NCBI RefSeq assembly: GCF_000189635.1
Contig: NW_002476323.1
Span: 7,419 to 71,418 of the forward strand
DNA length: 64,000 bases
Direction: 5' to 3'
Source of the DNA: Tetrahymena thermophila SB210
Taxonomy: Eukaryota; Ciliophora; Oligohymenophorea; Hymenostomatida; Tetrahymenidae
Positions within the stretch are counted from its first letter, which is position 1; each line of letters opens with the position of its first letter. The translations under genes and the position numbers were made by a program. Below, in pieces: positions 40,488 through 51,307 of the stretch. Under the pieces are notes generated by a model that did no database searches, had not been told where the DNA came from, and saw only the letters and a program-made list of their open reading frames with translations.

Positions 40488-41837
40488 TTTAAATATCAAG
40501 TAATAAATTTCAATTAATCAAATAAAAAACGTATTTTTTTAATAAATATATCAACTTTGCTTTTGCTTATTATTAAAAAATATTTCAATTAACTTTTTGC
40601 ATTTAAACTTAAAAAAAATAATTTATTTTGTTTTTTTTTAGAATCTATTAAGGCTTATGTAAAATTAATTAAAAATAAATTGATTTATTTGGAATTTAAA
40701 AATTTAAAATTATCACTTTTTTGAGCAAAATAACTCAAAAGTAAAGATTAACTGTTAAATTTTTAAGCAAGTAAAAGTAAATTTTGTAAGTCTCTTAATA
40801 ATTAGATATTTATATAGATTACTTTTGATATTAATATTAGAGTATAACATTTAACAACATAAATAACTATGCAAAATACTTTGAAATAAATTTATTACTT
40901 TAAAATTTTAAAAAATAATGAAAGTAGTGAAATTTATATTTCGTAATATTAAATTAGAAAATCTATATTTTTAGAATTTAATGAAACAACAATTGAAAGA
41001 GAAGTGATTACGGTGGTTTGAATAAAATTTTATTAATAAAAACGCACTATATCAATATTGCATATATACACATAGAAATTTAGAATGTCAAATACATCAC
41101 ATTATTATTTCATCGGAGATTCTTTTTTACTTATAATTCAATTAGATTGATGGTTTTTTTTACCATTTTGTTAATTATTTAATTAGTAAATTATCAATAC
41201 CATATTCATTATAAGAGGAGTAAGTTGAAAACTTAACTTTCATTTAACTCAGATTGTTTGTTTGCTAACTAACTTGCTTTTTCAAAAAAATTTTCATTTA
41301 TTAAGCTTAACTTAATAAGACTTTCATTTATAACTTTATAAGAATTAAATTTGTTTGATCTAAGAAGCGTCTTATTAATTAAATAGTTGAAAAATACGTA
41401 TCTTATAGTAGCAAATATTTAGGTGTTTTTGCAAAGCCTTTTTAATCAGCTTTACACATTAAATAACTATTAAACAAATTTTGTATCTTTTTTAGAATAG
41501 GCAGATAGACTAATGAAGAATCTGTAAGAAATAAATTTAGTTGATAGAAATAGTAAATTAAGTTTGAGGCTGAAAAGACTAACTAAGTGAGATTAAGAGC
41601 AAGAGAAATATTTATTAGATTATTTTATTAAAGAAAGCACTATATTAAATAATAAAGTAAAAAGTCCTTTCATTTTTAGTTTTTTTGATCTATATTTAGA
41701 TACATTAGAAAATATTATAAATTGATTAAGTTTCTTTCATTTATTTAGAGTCAAATTACAAAAGTATTGTGTTTTATTATATATTTTTTAGATATATTAG
41801 TAAGCAAATGGTTTAATAACTAACTAACTAACTAACT
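40488..41837. other. AT-rich spacer with a possible terminal exon on the plus strand
   Basis: The ABCG gene (plus) and the small unknown gene at 41838 (minus) converge on this stretch. At 41496-41590 a TTTTTTAG acceptor precedes a purine-rich open segment reading QADRLMKNLQEINLVDRNSK and then LSLRLKRLTK, ending in TGA. This resembles a last coding exon. A short upstream segment at 40917-41008 ends NLMKQQLKEK. Neither can be joined to a convincing start. The minus strand is also open across 41098-41640 but has no coding bias. A run of ACTA units lies at 41816-41837. Confidence 0.3.
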
Positions 41838-42350
41838 TCACAAAAGCATAAAATCAATAAACTCATCTTTCATGATTCTGTTTAAATTTTTTCCATACTC
41901 ACACAAAGTGCTAAATGTTGTTTATTCACCATAGCCATTTAAGTTGAAATATCCAATTTAAGGCAAATCCATGTCCATAGGTTTACCTATGAGTTCCTCA
42001 AATTTAGGACAGAGATATATAAAATTACAAAAAGAGTTGTTGCAGACTTGTACATGGTTAATCATTTAGGTATAGAAATCACCAATTTTTTTAGTGTGTT
42101 CTTCTAGTGCCTTGATTTATGCTTCATTCATTTAAAAAGAATGCTCTTCGCATCGCTCGTTTGAGCTGCAGCACATAGTTTAATCGTCATCTACGAAATT
42201 AATATAATCTCCTGCAACCTAGCTTTCAATTGCTTTACTGTGAAGGAATAGAGGATGTACTACAGTAGGTGATTCACTCTTAGATTTTTTTAAGTCCAAA
42301 TCAACACAAAAATCAGATTCTATTACTTCTTTTTTTATTTATTATTGCAT
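41838..42350 (-). CDS. Uncharacterised 170-residue protein
   Basis: One exon runs from the ATG at 42350 to TGA at 41838 and is purine-rich on the minus strand as expected for coding DNA. The protein begins MQQQIKKEVIESDFCVDLDL and has a charged middle (QTMCCSSNERCEEHSFQMNE, QIKALEEHTKKIGDFYTQMI). It then has a Cys- and aromatic-rich part (CNNSFCNFIYLCPKFEELIG) and ends FIDFMLL. There is no signal peptide or membrane helix, and I do not recognise a family. Eight Cys, two of them adjacent, could bind metal, but they do not match a known zinc-finger spacing. It is a single gene between unrelated neighbours. Confidence 0.65.
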
Positions 42351-43180
42351 CAAAAAAAAAAAGGATAAATAATTAAATTATAATTTAATAATTATCTGTA
42401 AATTATTTAGAAATATGAACTAAATTAGGATTTAATATGAATTATAAAATAAAGAATAAATATCTATTTTGGATAATCAATGAATGCAAGACAAATTATG
42501 ATAGCAAAATTGAATATTTTTAAATAAAATACTAATTAAATTTCTATTAACTTGCATTCTAGCATTTGAGTAATTGATTTATTTGATTATTTTTAGTTAA
42601 CTGTTTAATCTATGTTTAAAAATAAATAATACATAATAATTACATTTATAAGATTTTTTAGATTATTTTGTGTTAAAGTTATTAGACTACTACAGCAGTA
42701 ATTAGTTAAATTCCATTTACATAAATTCGCAAATAATCTTAGTGGTATGTTTATTTTTTGATTTCCCTTTTTAACTTAAATATCTTCAAATTAATCATTA
42801 TGAGTTAATATATTTATCTAAGTATCATATAATTAGATTGATAAGTCTTTGCCCTTTCAAAATGAACTAATGATTTCGTCATAAAAAAGCTGACTTAAAA
42901 AAATTAATTTTCCTTTTAAAGATGATTCAAATTTAATAAATTTGGAGATTAGATAGTGGCTCATCTATTTCTAAAAATTAACTACCCTAAAATTAGAAAG
43001 AAACTCTCCTCTATCTATCTATCAATCGATTAATTTAAGTCAAGCTCATTACATAAATTTTAGTAAAATTTGATTAATAATAAAAAATAAAGTAAAATTA
43101 ATTAATTAATAAAAGTTAAATAATTTCACTTAAAATAAAAGTTTATGCTACTAATTTGATTTCTTATTAAAGAATTAATT
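42351..43180. other. Gene-free AT-rich spacer
   Basis: This lies upstream of the 170-residue gene and downstream of the small gene ending at 43181. It holds a poly-A tract beside the start codon and otherwise featureless AT-rich DNA. Confidence 0.45.
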
Positions 43181-43546
43181 TCAATAAATTTAAGCTCTAA
43201 AATACTTTTAAAAATGTTTTTCAATATGATTTACTACGTTTTCAATAACTTCTTCAGCAATATTCTTTCTTGTTAATATCTTTGAGGTGAAAAAGAATTA
43301 TTAATTTTTTCCTAAAAACACAAAATTAATTAAGCTCTATAGTTGCTAAGATATATATACAGCTAAATAAATGTCTAATTAAAAATTTACACCTGCTCGT
43401 TTATCAGTATTTTTTTCTCAAAAATTTTCATAAGATCCGATAAGCTTCTTACTTTTAAATTAAATTACTTATTTTTTATTGCTTTGGCAAGATTCGTTAA
43501 ATATAATTGGTAATTTTACTGAAAAATTCAGCTCGAGCTTCTCCAT
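43181..43546 (-). CDS. Small uncharacterised protein, three short exons
   Basis: A model of about 82 residues fits three exons. The first starts at 43546 (MEKLELNFSVKLPIIFNESC). A 24-nt middle exon reads KKNTDKRAG. The last exon, 43181-43311, reads FFFTSKILTRKNIAEEVIEN and then VVNHIEKHFQKYFRAQIY. The amphipathic last part is the most convincingly coding. The first intron would be only about 36 nt, short for this kind of genome, so the middle join is tentative. No family is recognised. Confidence 0.45.
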
Positions 43547-44107
43547 TTTACAAATATGCTTGTAACTTTTTTTGTAAAAATTAAACCACGATAAAATCTA
43601 TCTAATCACTAATAAATTAGTTCAAAGAAATATAAATAACCAAATCAAAATTTATTTTTATTGTCCCTTACACTCATAAAACCCAAATAAAAACTTAAGT
43701 TATTACTTTAAATTTATTTAATATTTTAAATAGTATCATAGATTCATTAAAAATTATATGAGTTTTTTACTTATAATCAGAATTTTAGACATCATTGTAA
43801 AGTCAATAATTTTAAAATAATACAATTTTAAATTTAAAAGTGTAAAAGAAAATCTAAATTTCAAAAAGAATAAAGGAAATTCATAAAATTGATGAATTAA
43901 ATTACTGAGTTGTATACACATAAAATATAAAGTATTGTATTTATTGAATAATAATATATTTTTATTAAATAAATTTATAGAAAATAATTTATTCGTTTAT
44001 CATTATTTTTGAAGTAATTATACATTATAATTTTTAGTTTTATTTTTCACATCTTTTCATATTTTGTTGTTTGTTTTTTTATTTGTTATTTACGTCAATT
44101 AGCTCTT
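43547..44107. other. Gene-free AT-rich spacer
   Basis: This lies downstream of the Q/N-rich gene and upstream of the small three-exon gene. I see no coherent frame, RNA gene or notable repeat. Confidence 0.45.
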
Positions 44108-44671
44108 TCAGTAATCGTCTTCGTAGTCTATATTTCTTTAATGATCTTATCTTACATCTTACTAGTATTGATTTTACTAAAGTGCGTTATTACTTTGTTA
44201 AGCATAAATTTACATGTTTTCATTTTTACTTTTAAGTGCGTGCTATGAGATTTATTTTCTTTATAAAGAGTTTTGGTATTGCTGCTTGTACAAGTTAATT
44301 TCTAGTTCTTCTTTTGATGCATAATTTTTATCTTAATACGATTACTGATTTTAGGTTTGTAAAACTTGTTGTTATTAAGGTTGGTTCTACGACTCAAATG
44401 ATTGCTATTTCTTCTTTCTATTACCAATCTCTTGTTTTTGAATATAACCATCTTACGTCAATTATTAATTTTATACCAAAGCTGCTTAAGACATTTATGA
44501 AGGAATATATTACTAGTGAGTATTAAATACAACTGGTTGGTGCTATTAATTGGTATATTGAACTCCTTTTTAAATTGTTTCTGGATCAACATTCTCATCA
44601 TGATAAGGTTAATCATTTATGGACTATCTGTTTGATTGCTACTTTTGATGGTAGAAATTATTTAATGCCAT
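44108..44671 (-). CDS. Q/N-rich protein of 187 residues
   Basis: One exon runs from the ATG at 44671 to TGA at 44108. The protein starts MALNNFYHQKQQSNRQSIND and continues with Gln-rich text such as GVQYTNQQHQPVVFNTHQQY, KKKQQSFESQNQPQQQQVLQ and LEINLYKQQYQNSLQRKQIS, ending RNIDYEDDY. Many Gln codons are TAA or TAG. Composition suggests a largely disordered or coiled protein with an acidic tail. No domain is recognised. The opposite strand is also open for about 200 codons, but its product lacks coding character, whereas the minus strand is purine-rich like neighbouring genes. The gene lies 90 bp downstream of the kinesin gene on the same strand. Confidence 0.65.
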
Positions 44672-44761
44672 CTGAGTGATGTCAGAATCTTTAATTTGGG
44701 GAATTGATCTTTTTTAATTAAGTCATTTAAGATATTCAAAATTTTATTAATTACTTAAAAA

Positions 44762-47231
44762 TCAAATAAAAGGTATCATTTACTCTTTTTTTTTGCTAAC
44801 TTATGGTAATAATGCATCATATTATTACAATTTTTTTGAAATGTCTGATAATTCTTTCAAGTAATCTGCCATAGTTGATTTGTGATATTCCTTCATGGCT
44901 CTAAAGCAGAGTTTAGCTTCAACCATATTTTTAACCTCTAATTAGTCTATTTTGTCTTGCATGTATTCATCCACTTTAGTAAGAATTTAGTCTAAATCTT
45001 GTTCTTCATCTATTTCAATTTCCTCTTAGGACTCATCGTTATTAAATAATGTTTGCTTAGATTGGTATTATTGGGATGAGCGCTTCTAATTTTTATTTTG
45101 TAAGTTTGCATTCTTCGCATTTTCTGAGTCTTTTAATTCTCCAACTATCTTCTGATACTTCTAAAGCTCACTATTATAATGTAATTTTATGAATATGTAG
45201 CAATATTATTTAATTTTTAATATGTAAATTTTCTTTATTCTCTGAACTTTAATGACATATTTTATGTATATTGGAAAAAACAAATAATATTTTGTATTTT
45301 TTAGGGAATAACTTACAATTTAAATAAATAATCTAAATTTTTTCTAAAACCTCAAATCGAATTTCTTAACCAATTTTTTTTAGAAAGTAATTTTAACATA
45401 TCTTGTATGAAATGTAAACACTTTGTTTGTTTGTTTGTTTGTTTAAAAATTATGAATGAGTTGTAAAAAGAAAAATGTATTTTTTTATTTATTTAAATAT
45501 AGTTAATAAGTTACTCAAGAAGCTGTTGCTTTTCTTATTCTAACTTTTCTACCATCGAATTTAAGTCAAGTTTTTGGTTTTTATGAATCTAGTTGAAGTT
45601 TAAAATATAATTTATTTATATTTTTGATAAAGTAATATTTACTTCATTTTCCAACTATCCAACTCTTTAAGAGAATCTGAGAGCTGAAATAGTTTCTTCA
45701 AAATTATCTAACTCCGTAGATATATTAGCAATCATGACGGTCTTACAATTACCTCCTAAACTATCTTTTAAAATTGTAGTTAAAATTGAATGTCTATATG
45801 GAATATGCTATCTTTAGCCTGTCTTTTTCTTTTCATTGAGGGCAACAATCACCTTAATTAATTTTAAGTAAAAAAGTTCTCAAAAAGATAAACTCAGCCA
45901 ATTAATTTACCTATTCTAGATAACTTAATGATAAGTTAATATTTTTAGCTTCATTCAGCAAAGTGCCATCATGATTTGTTTTACTAACCCTTTCAGATCC
46001 AGCTAAATCAACTAGATTTAACTTCGAAACAAAACAAGTGTTTGTTTCTATCTGTCTTGCTGCACAATAAGAAAAATAATTTTAATATAATTTTTTTAAA
46101 TTATTTTAATACAACAAATGAAAAATAAACTATCAAATATTTGAAATCATTTTAATTTATTTTTAGTTTTTTGAGTGATTCTAATAGAAATAATTTAATT
46201 TATACCTTCGAAAGTAAGTGTGAATATGCAATGAGAACGCGAGGAGCACTAATTCATTGGAGTTGCAGCCTACTTACGAATATAATTACCCATCATCAAA
46301 AGATCTATTCCTGGTTTAGCATCATCAATTTCGTGTAAAGAAATATTATTTAAATGAATATTCCCTAAGTTATCTCTTTTAAATTCTATCTATTTAAATT
46401 AAAAATTTTTTTTCATATTTAAATAATTAAAGTTACTTTATTCCATTATTCAATAGGAGAAACAAGGTGGTCTTCGTTCAACAAATCATAAGCTTTTTCA
46501 TTATAAATTTCCATATATGAAGCGTAAACTGTATATTCATAATCATTTTTCCTCTCATCAATTTAATCAAAAATATATGTCATCACTCTAGGAATTATAC
46601 CTCTATAAGCCCATGAATCTGCATTTTTGACATAAAAATAGGTTAGCTTATTTAATATTTTTTAACTGTTATACCTGATCCGTTAATTGTGTAAGTTTTT
46701 CCAGATCCTGTCTAACCGTATGCGAATATTGTCCCATTATATCCATCTAAGCAACTAATCATTATATGATAATTTTAATTAAGTATTATGCTGATAAGAA
46801 TAGCTATTAATTTGTATGCTAATTACTTCAAAACAACAGGGACAGCAACCTGCTAGAATACTTATTCCTAAGTAGCATTAATATCTAAAATATCAGTAAA
46901 GTTAAAATCCATAGTTTCCTAATATAAATTAAAAATAAAAGGATCAATTAATTTTCTAAATTACTTTTATTTCTATTTTACTTTCATATTATTAATAAAT
47001 CCTGCTTTATTATATTTCTATCCTATGGTCAACCTTTTGCTAGATTTATCAATCTCATATGCAATTGATGCATTATCACTAATTAAATTAAAAAATAATA
47101 TTCATCAAATACTCTTTACGATCAGTCTTTTGGGTTTAGCTTATTAATTATTTTTCTATATCATTTAAAAGTATTCTATGAATTATTTACGTTGGTTTTA
47201 ATCTTGCATAAACTTAAAGCTAGCTTTTCAT
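44762..47231 (-). CDS. Kinesin-9 family motor, KIF6-like
   Basis: This is an N-terminal kinesin motor, start at 47231 ([15 protein letters not shown]). Motor motifs in order are the nucleotide P-loop [20 protein letters not shown] (about 46700), [38 protein letters not shown], switch I region [16 protein letters not shown], switch [33 protein letters not shown], then [20 protein letters not shown] and ISALRFSQRVGQLE. The phrases [24 protein letters not shown] and SLSYLEQVI fit the KIF6 branch of kinesin-9, motors of motile cilia. The C-terminal part is coiled and acidic ([35 protein letters not shown]) and ends at 44762. Several short introns interrupt the motor; one holds a TTTG tract at 45421-45444. 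The tail is shorter than in animal KIF6. Confidence 0.9.
45421..45444. repeat. TTTG tetranucleotide tract in a kinesin intron
   Basis: About six TTTG units lie in the intron between the coiled-coil exon ending LLEQL and the last exon of the kinesin gene. Confidence 0.8.
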
Positions 47232-47893
47232 TATTTGTTATCCTTTTAAATTGTAAATTCTATTACTGTTGAATATTTAATTTTTAGTTGAAAATCTTTT
47301 TGCTTGAATTTGTAAAACAAACAATAAATTAATAAATATATCGATTGTTTGCTTGGTTTTTAATTAATTATGAATTTAAGAAAAATAACAAATTTGATTG
47401 TTTTTAATTAATTCAAAAAAAAAAAAAATTTGAATTAATAAATAATTAGATGAATTATTTTAATACAAATGAAATTTAATATAAAATCAATACTAAAAAA
47501 ATTATAAATTTCTTTTTCTAAACTATTAAGCAAGTAAAAATCTAAATAATTGATTTTAAATTAGTTAGATATAGATTAACTAAATAGACAAAATATTAAA
47601 AATAATATTATTTTCTATTGATTATTACAAATCTATTTCTAAATATTAAATATACAACCTATTTTTTTAATTTAAATTCAGTAACTACAATAGTAAATCT
47701 TTTGTAAATTTCATAAAGGCTAAGGTAGTTGCAAATAATTAATAATTTTACAAATATGCAATAATGGGAGTATCAAACTTATAATTTAACCAAAATTCGA
47801 AATAATTCAAATACTGCGATTTATAAATTAAATATTTCTTTCTGAAGGTTATTTATATGTAAAATTATTTAGAATTTTGTCATATCAAACTCT
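47232..47893. other. AT-rich spacer with an A-loop palindrome
   Basis: This is the kinesin promoter side. A perfect 10-bp inverted repeat (TTAATTCAAA at 47408-47417, TTTGAATTAA at 47429-47438) encloses a run of A residues. Nothing else is identifiable. Confidence 0.5.
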
Positions 47894-48097
47894 TCATTTC
47901 TCAGATTTAGGATGATTTAAAGCATTTGGGAAGTTCTCTTTAATATTTCTGTATAATGTTTCAAACTATATCAACTTTGCCTGTAATTATTCATTATGCT
48001 TTGCTTCATTTTCTCCTTAAAGAGTTTCAACATTTTTTATTTTACTTTCAAACTCAGTTGTTAAATAATTTTAAAAATTCTTGTACACTTGATCCAT
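47894..48097 (-). CDS. Small coiled-coil protein of 67 residues
   Basis: The frame from the ATG at 48097 to TGA at 47894 reads MDQVYKNFQNYLTTEFESKI, then LQGENEAKHNEQLQAKLIQF, and ends NALNHPKSEK. It is helix-forming and heptad-like, rich in Glu, Gln and Lys, and has the purine bias of coding strands. The frame stays open upstream, so a 5' exon is possible. The longer open frame on the plus strand here is its shadow. No family is recognised; the size suits a subunit of a small helical complex. Confidence 0.5.
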
Positions 48098-48633
48098 TTT
48101 TTTGCGCTATCTACTATTATTTTATTATATTTTTTACAAATTGTTTTTATTTTTCAAATAACTAATTAAAGACTGAAAAGTATTTACTCTTAATTAATAG
48201 AAATAATAAAAACAAAGATACTTTTTTAAATAATTATTTCGTCTATCAAAATAAATGTTTTTGTAACGCAGACAGACATGATTAAAATTTTTATTTTATA
48301 ATTAGTTGCTTAAAATTTATTTTTAATTGTAAAATTATGATAGAATAAAAAATTATTTAAATAATATATTAAAATTGAAATTCAAAAATGTAATTTAGTC
48401 AATAAATAAAGATATGTATTTCTAATCATAAATTTATTAATAATGGTTGTATTATAATTACTTAAAAAAATTATTTATTAATTTATTGAATGATTCAGTA
48501 AAACCTAAGAGCTGTAAAAAAAAAACTAATAAATAAATTTTATCACAATTGAATTTACATTATAAAATTTGCAAATCTAATTAACTGAAAAAGATAGAAT
48601 AAAAAAGCAATTTAAATATTGTATCATACATAA

Positions 48634-51307
48634 ATGATTAACAAAACTGACAGCTAAAAAAGATTCATTTAGTAGTGTGCACAGTGTAAGTTTAATGAAT
48701 CTTAAATCTATCCTTTAATTTTTTTTCTTAAGAGTAAAGATAAGCTTCAGGAAAGAGGTACAAAAATGAAAGCTCAATGTAATAAATTAATTTAGCAGAA
48801 TCCTTAAATATATAAATAAGTTACTTATCAAGCATAAGCAATATTAAAAATTATAAAATAATCAAAGGAAAGATATCCTTAATTGGAATGTTGGAGATAC
48901 TACTACAACAAAAGATTTTAAAAAAAAGACACTTAACATAAGTCATGAACATGAATTTAACAGATTCTAATCAAAAATTAAAAAGTCACCTTCAAAGAGC
49001 ATGACTACAGAGTTTTAAGATAACTTTAGAGGGTATGTTTATGTCCCTGAAGAGAAAGTATACGTGCCTGGTAAATAAATATTTTTATCTTAAGCATAAT
49101 ATCTTACTTATATTTTTGAAAAAGCGTTGGCATAATAACAATTAGAGTATTTAGAACAACCAGATTACATACCTGTACCTCCTCCTTAATAAATAAAGGA
49201 ACCTTAAAAAGTATATGAACAAGCTGAAGTTGAATACGAAAAAATAAAAAAAGGTACTTAGTATAAAAGTTTTTATGGAAAACTAAAGACTCAAAATAAA
49301 AAGGAACTTTATGATATTTTATATGATAATTTTGTAGAAATTTATCCAAAAAAAATAAGTTATAACACAAAGATCCCAAGAAGAGACTTGTATCACGAGG
49401 AGAATTATGATGAATATTAGTAAGAAACATCATAATTTAATGAATAAGATTAAGAAAGGCTAGAGAATTTATAATACTAATAAAAAGAAGTAGAATAGCA
49501 AATAGATGATAATTTTTAACAGCTATAATTATAAGAATAGTTGCAAAAAGAATAGAATTTAGTTCATTTATAAAGTGAGCTCTAAAATCTTTTAATTTAA
49601 TAGAAAAATCTCAGCCAAGAAATTGAATAACTTGAAAGAGCTTAAGGCTAAGGATTCAAATCTTACTAACCTAAAGCCGTTATACCAGCAGATGAAAATA
49701 GATTAAAATAAAGGGAAAAAAGAATTTAAAAGTTTGCTGAAAACTCAAGACAATTACCTAATTCAGCTTTTACTACTTATTATGGTAAACCAGCTTTTGA
49801 GAATTATGGTAATGCCAACATAAAAGACAAGAATTAGGCATTTATCAGTGGAAATTACTTAAAATCCCACAACATAAATCCTCACAGAGGTGAAACGTAA
49901 CCAGAATACGAATAAACATTTTAAAATGCAATAAACCTAGGCAAAGAAGAAGCAATTCCACACCCTCCAAGGCACCGTTTAGAAGAAATACCAACTAAAG
50001 TAAAAAATTCATTATTAAATTAAAATAATTTGTAATTGAAATAATTAAAAGAGTACTTATTAAAATTTTAAATGATTTCTTTTATTGTTTTCACTTAAAT
50101 TTAAGATTTTTTATTAATAAATATTTTATTTAAAATATTAAAATCTGATACACAATTTATTTAATAATAGAAATAATTAGATTATAACAGGAAAAATAAC
50201 CCCTTCTATCCATAATAAAATGAATTATTAAATTAATCTATTAAAAACCAAGTATTTTGCTCAAGCAATATCAAAAAAGTTCATCCTTTACTGAGATAAA
50301 AAGAAGATGCTAACTAAATTGTTATCCATAATCATGCCTAAAATACTTAATAAAATACACAATATTCCTAATAACAGCTTTAAAATTAATAGAAAAATCT
50401 ACAGAATTCTTCATAAAATATTCAGAATTAGCAACAAAATTTGAAATAATAAAGCATGTAGTAAAAAAAGCAATAAAAGCAAGTATAAAATAATCAAATC
50501 TTAATTCAAGAAGAAGAAGATGATGAAGAAGTCTAAAATTAAGACAGGTAATTTAATCTATGAAAATATTTTTTTCAAGTTCTAAAATAAAATAGATCAC
50601 CATTGCTACCAGAGCCTCATCCATCTGTTGAGTCAGAAAATCTTAGCTAACAAAATCTAATTTTTGAGAATTCATAATATAAGTAAAGTGCTAATAACTT
50701 TACTGACTCTCAGTTACTTTAAAAACGCTAGTAAGGTTAAATGGAGTAATTCCAGAAGAAAAAAGAAAAGTAAAATTTAATTGTAACCAAAGTAACAGAT
50801 ACACCTCAAATAGATCAAATTACTTATCAGACAAGAGTTGACTATCCGATTGATGCGATGTAAATAAATTTATTCAAATATAAGATAATTATAAACTAAT
50901 AATTACTTTCTATCAATAAAATTATATTAAAAATTCACATTATATTTTAATAGGAACCCGCCTTAGGGATATCTTTTCTCTATGCACGAATGTGAACTTA
51001 ATCCTCAATATTATAAGTAAATATTTTATTTATTTATTTTTAATAAAAATGATACTTAAAAAAACTAAAAATAGTTTATTAAAGAAAAAGAATTATTGAT
51101 ATTTTATAATTGTTTTTAAATGTAGTTAAATATTTTAGCTATTTTTAAGAAACTCTATTTATTAATTATTTTTATAATACTATAAATAGAACTATCAACA
51201 AATAATGGTTAAACAGAATACCTTATGCAGGAAAAAAAGCTTTAGTTTAAGAAGACCTTTTTGAAATATTATAGCATCAACCTCTTGGATAAGACCCAGT
51301 GTATTGA
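48634..51307 (+). CDS. Q/E-rich coiled-coil protein with conserved C-terminal segment
   Basis: The main exon (about 48950-50000) reads YVYVPEEKVYVPG, YLEQPDYIPVPPPQQIKEPQ, YGKLKTQNKKELYDILYDNF and a long coiled coil (FNEQDQERLENLQYQQKEVE; LQEQLQKEQNLVHLQSELQN). Then come FTTYYGKPAFENYGN and PHPPRHRLEEIPTK. After further Q/N-rich exons, the end is compact and ordered: YQTRVDYPIDAM, NPPQGYLFSMHECELNPQYY, KQWLNRIPYAGKKALVQEDL and HQPLGQDPVY, TGA at 51307. No catalytic motif, signal peptide or helix anchor is seen. Tyr/Pro motifs between coiled coils resemble structural proteins of cilia or cortex, but that is a guess. The 5' end is unsettled: one frame opens at 48634 (MINKTDSQKRFIQQ) and ends at about 48951, while the main frame is already open there in another phase, so an intron or later start is needed. 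Confidence 0.65.

Noticed and set aside
41098-41640. Minus-strand frame open for about 180 codons
   Set aside because: It is rich in Leu/Ile with no start or motif. Part of it is antisense to a purine-rich plus-strand exon candidate, so chance is the better explanation.
44040-44680. Long plus-strand open frame giving a hydrophobic protein with a TTG or ATG start
   Set aside because: The minus strand of the same DNA encodes a coherent Q/N-rich protein with purine bias and the TAA/TAG-Gln usage of neighbouring genes; the plus frame is its mirror.
47956-48288. Plus-strand open frame beginning MFQTISTLPV
   Set aside because: It mirrors the minus-strand coiled-coil frame at 47894-48097, which has the better composition.
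49104-49433. Minus-strand open frame of 109 codons
   Set aside because: It is antisense to the main exon of the coiled-coil gene, which has strong Gln/Glu coding character on the plus strand.
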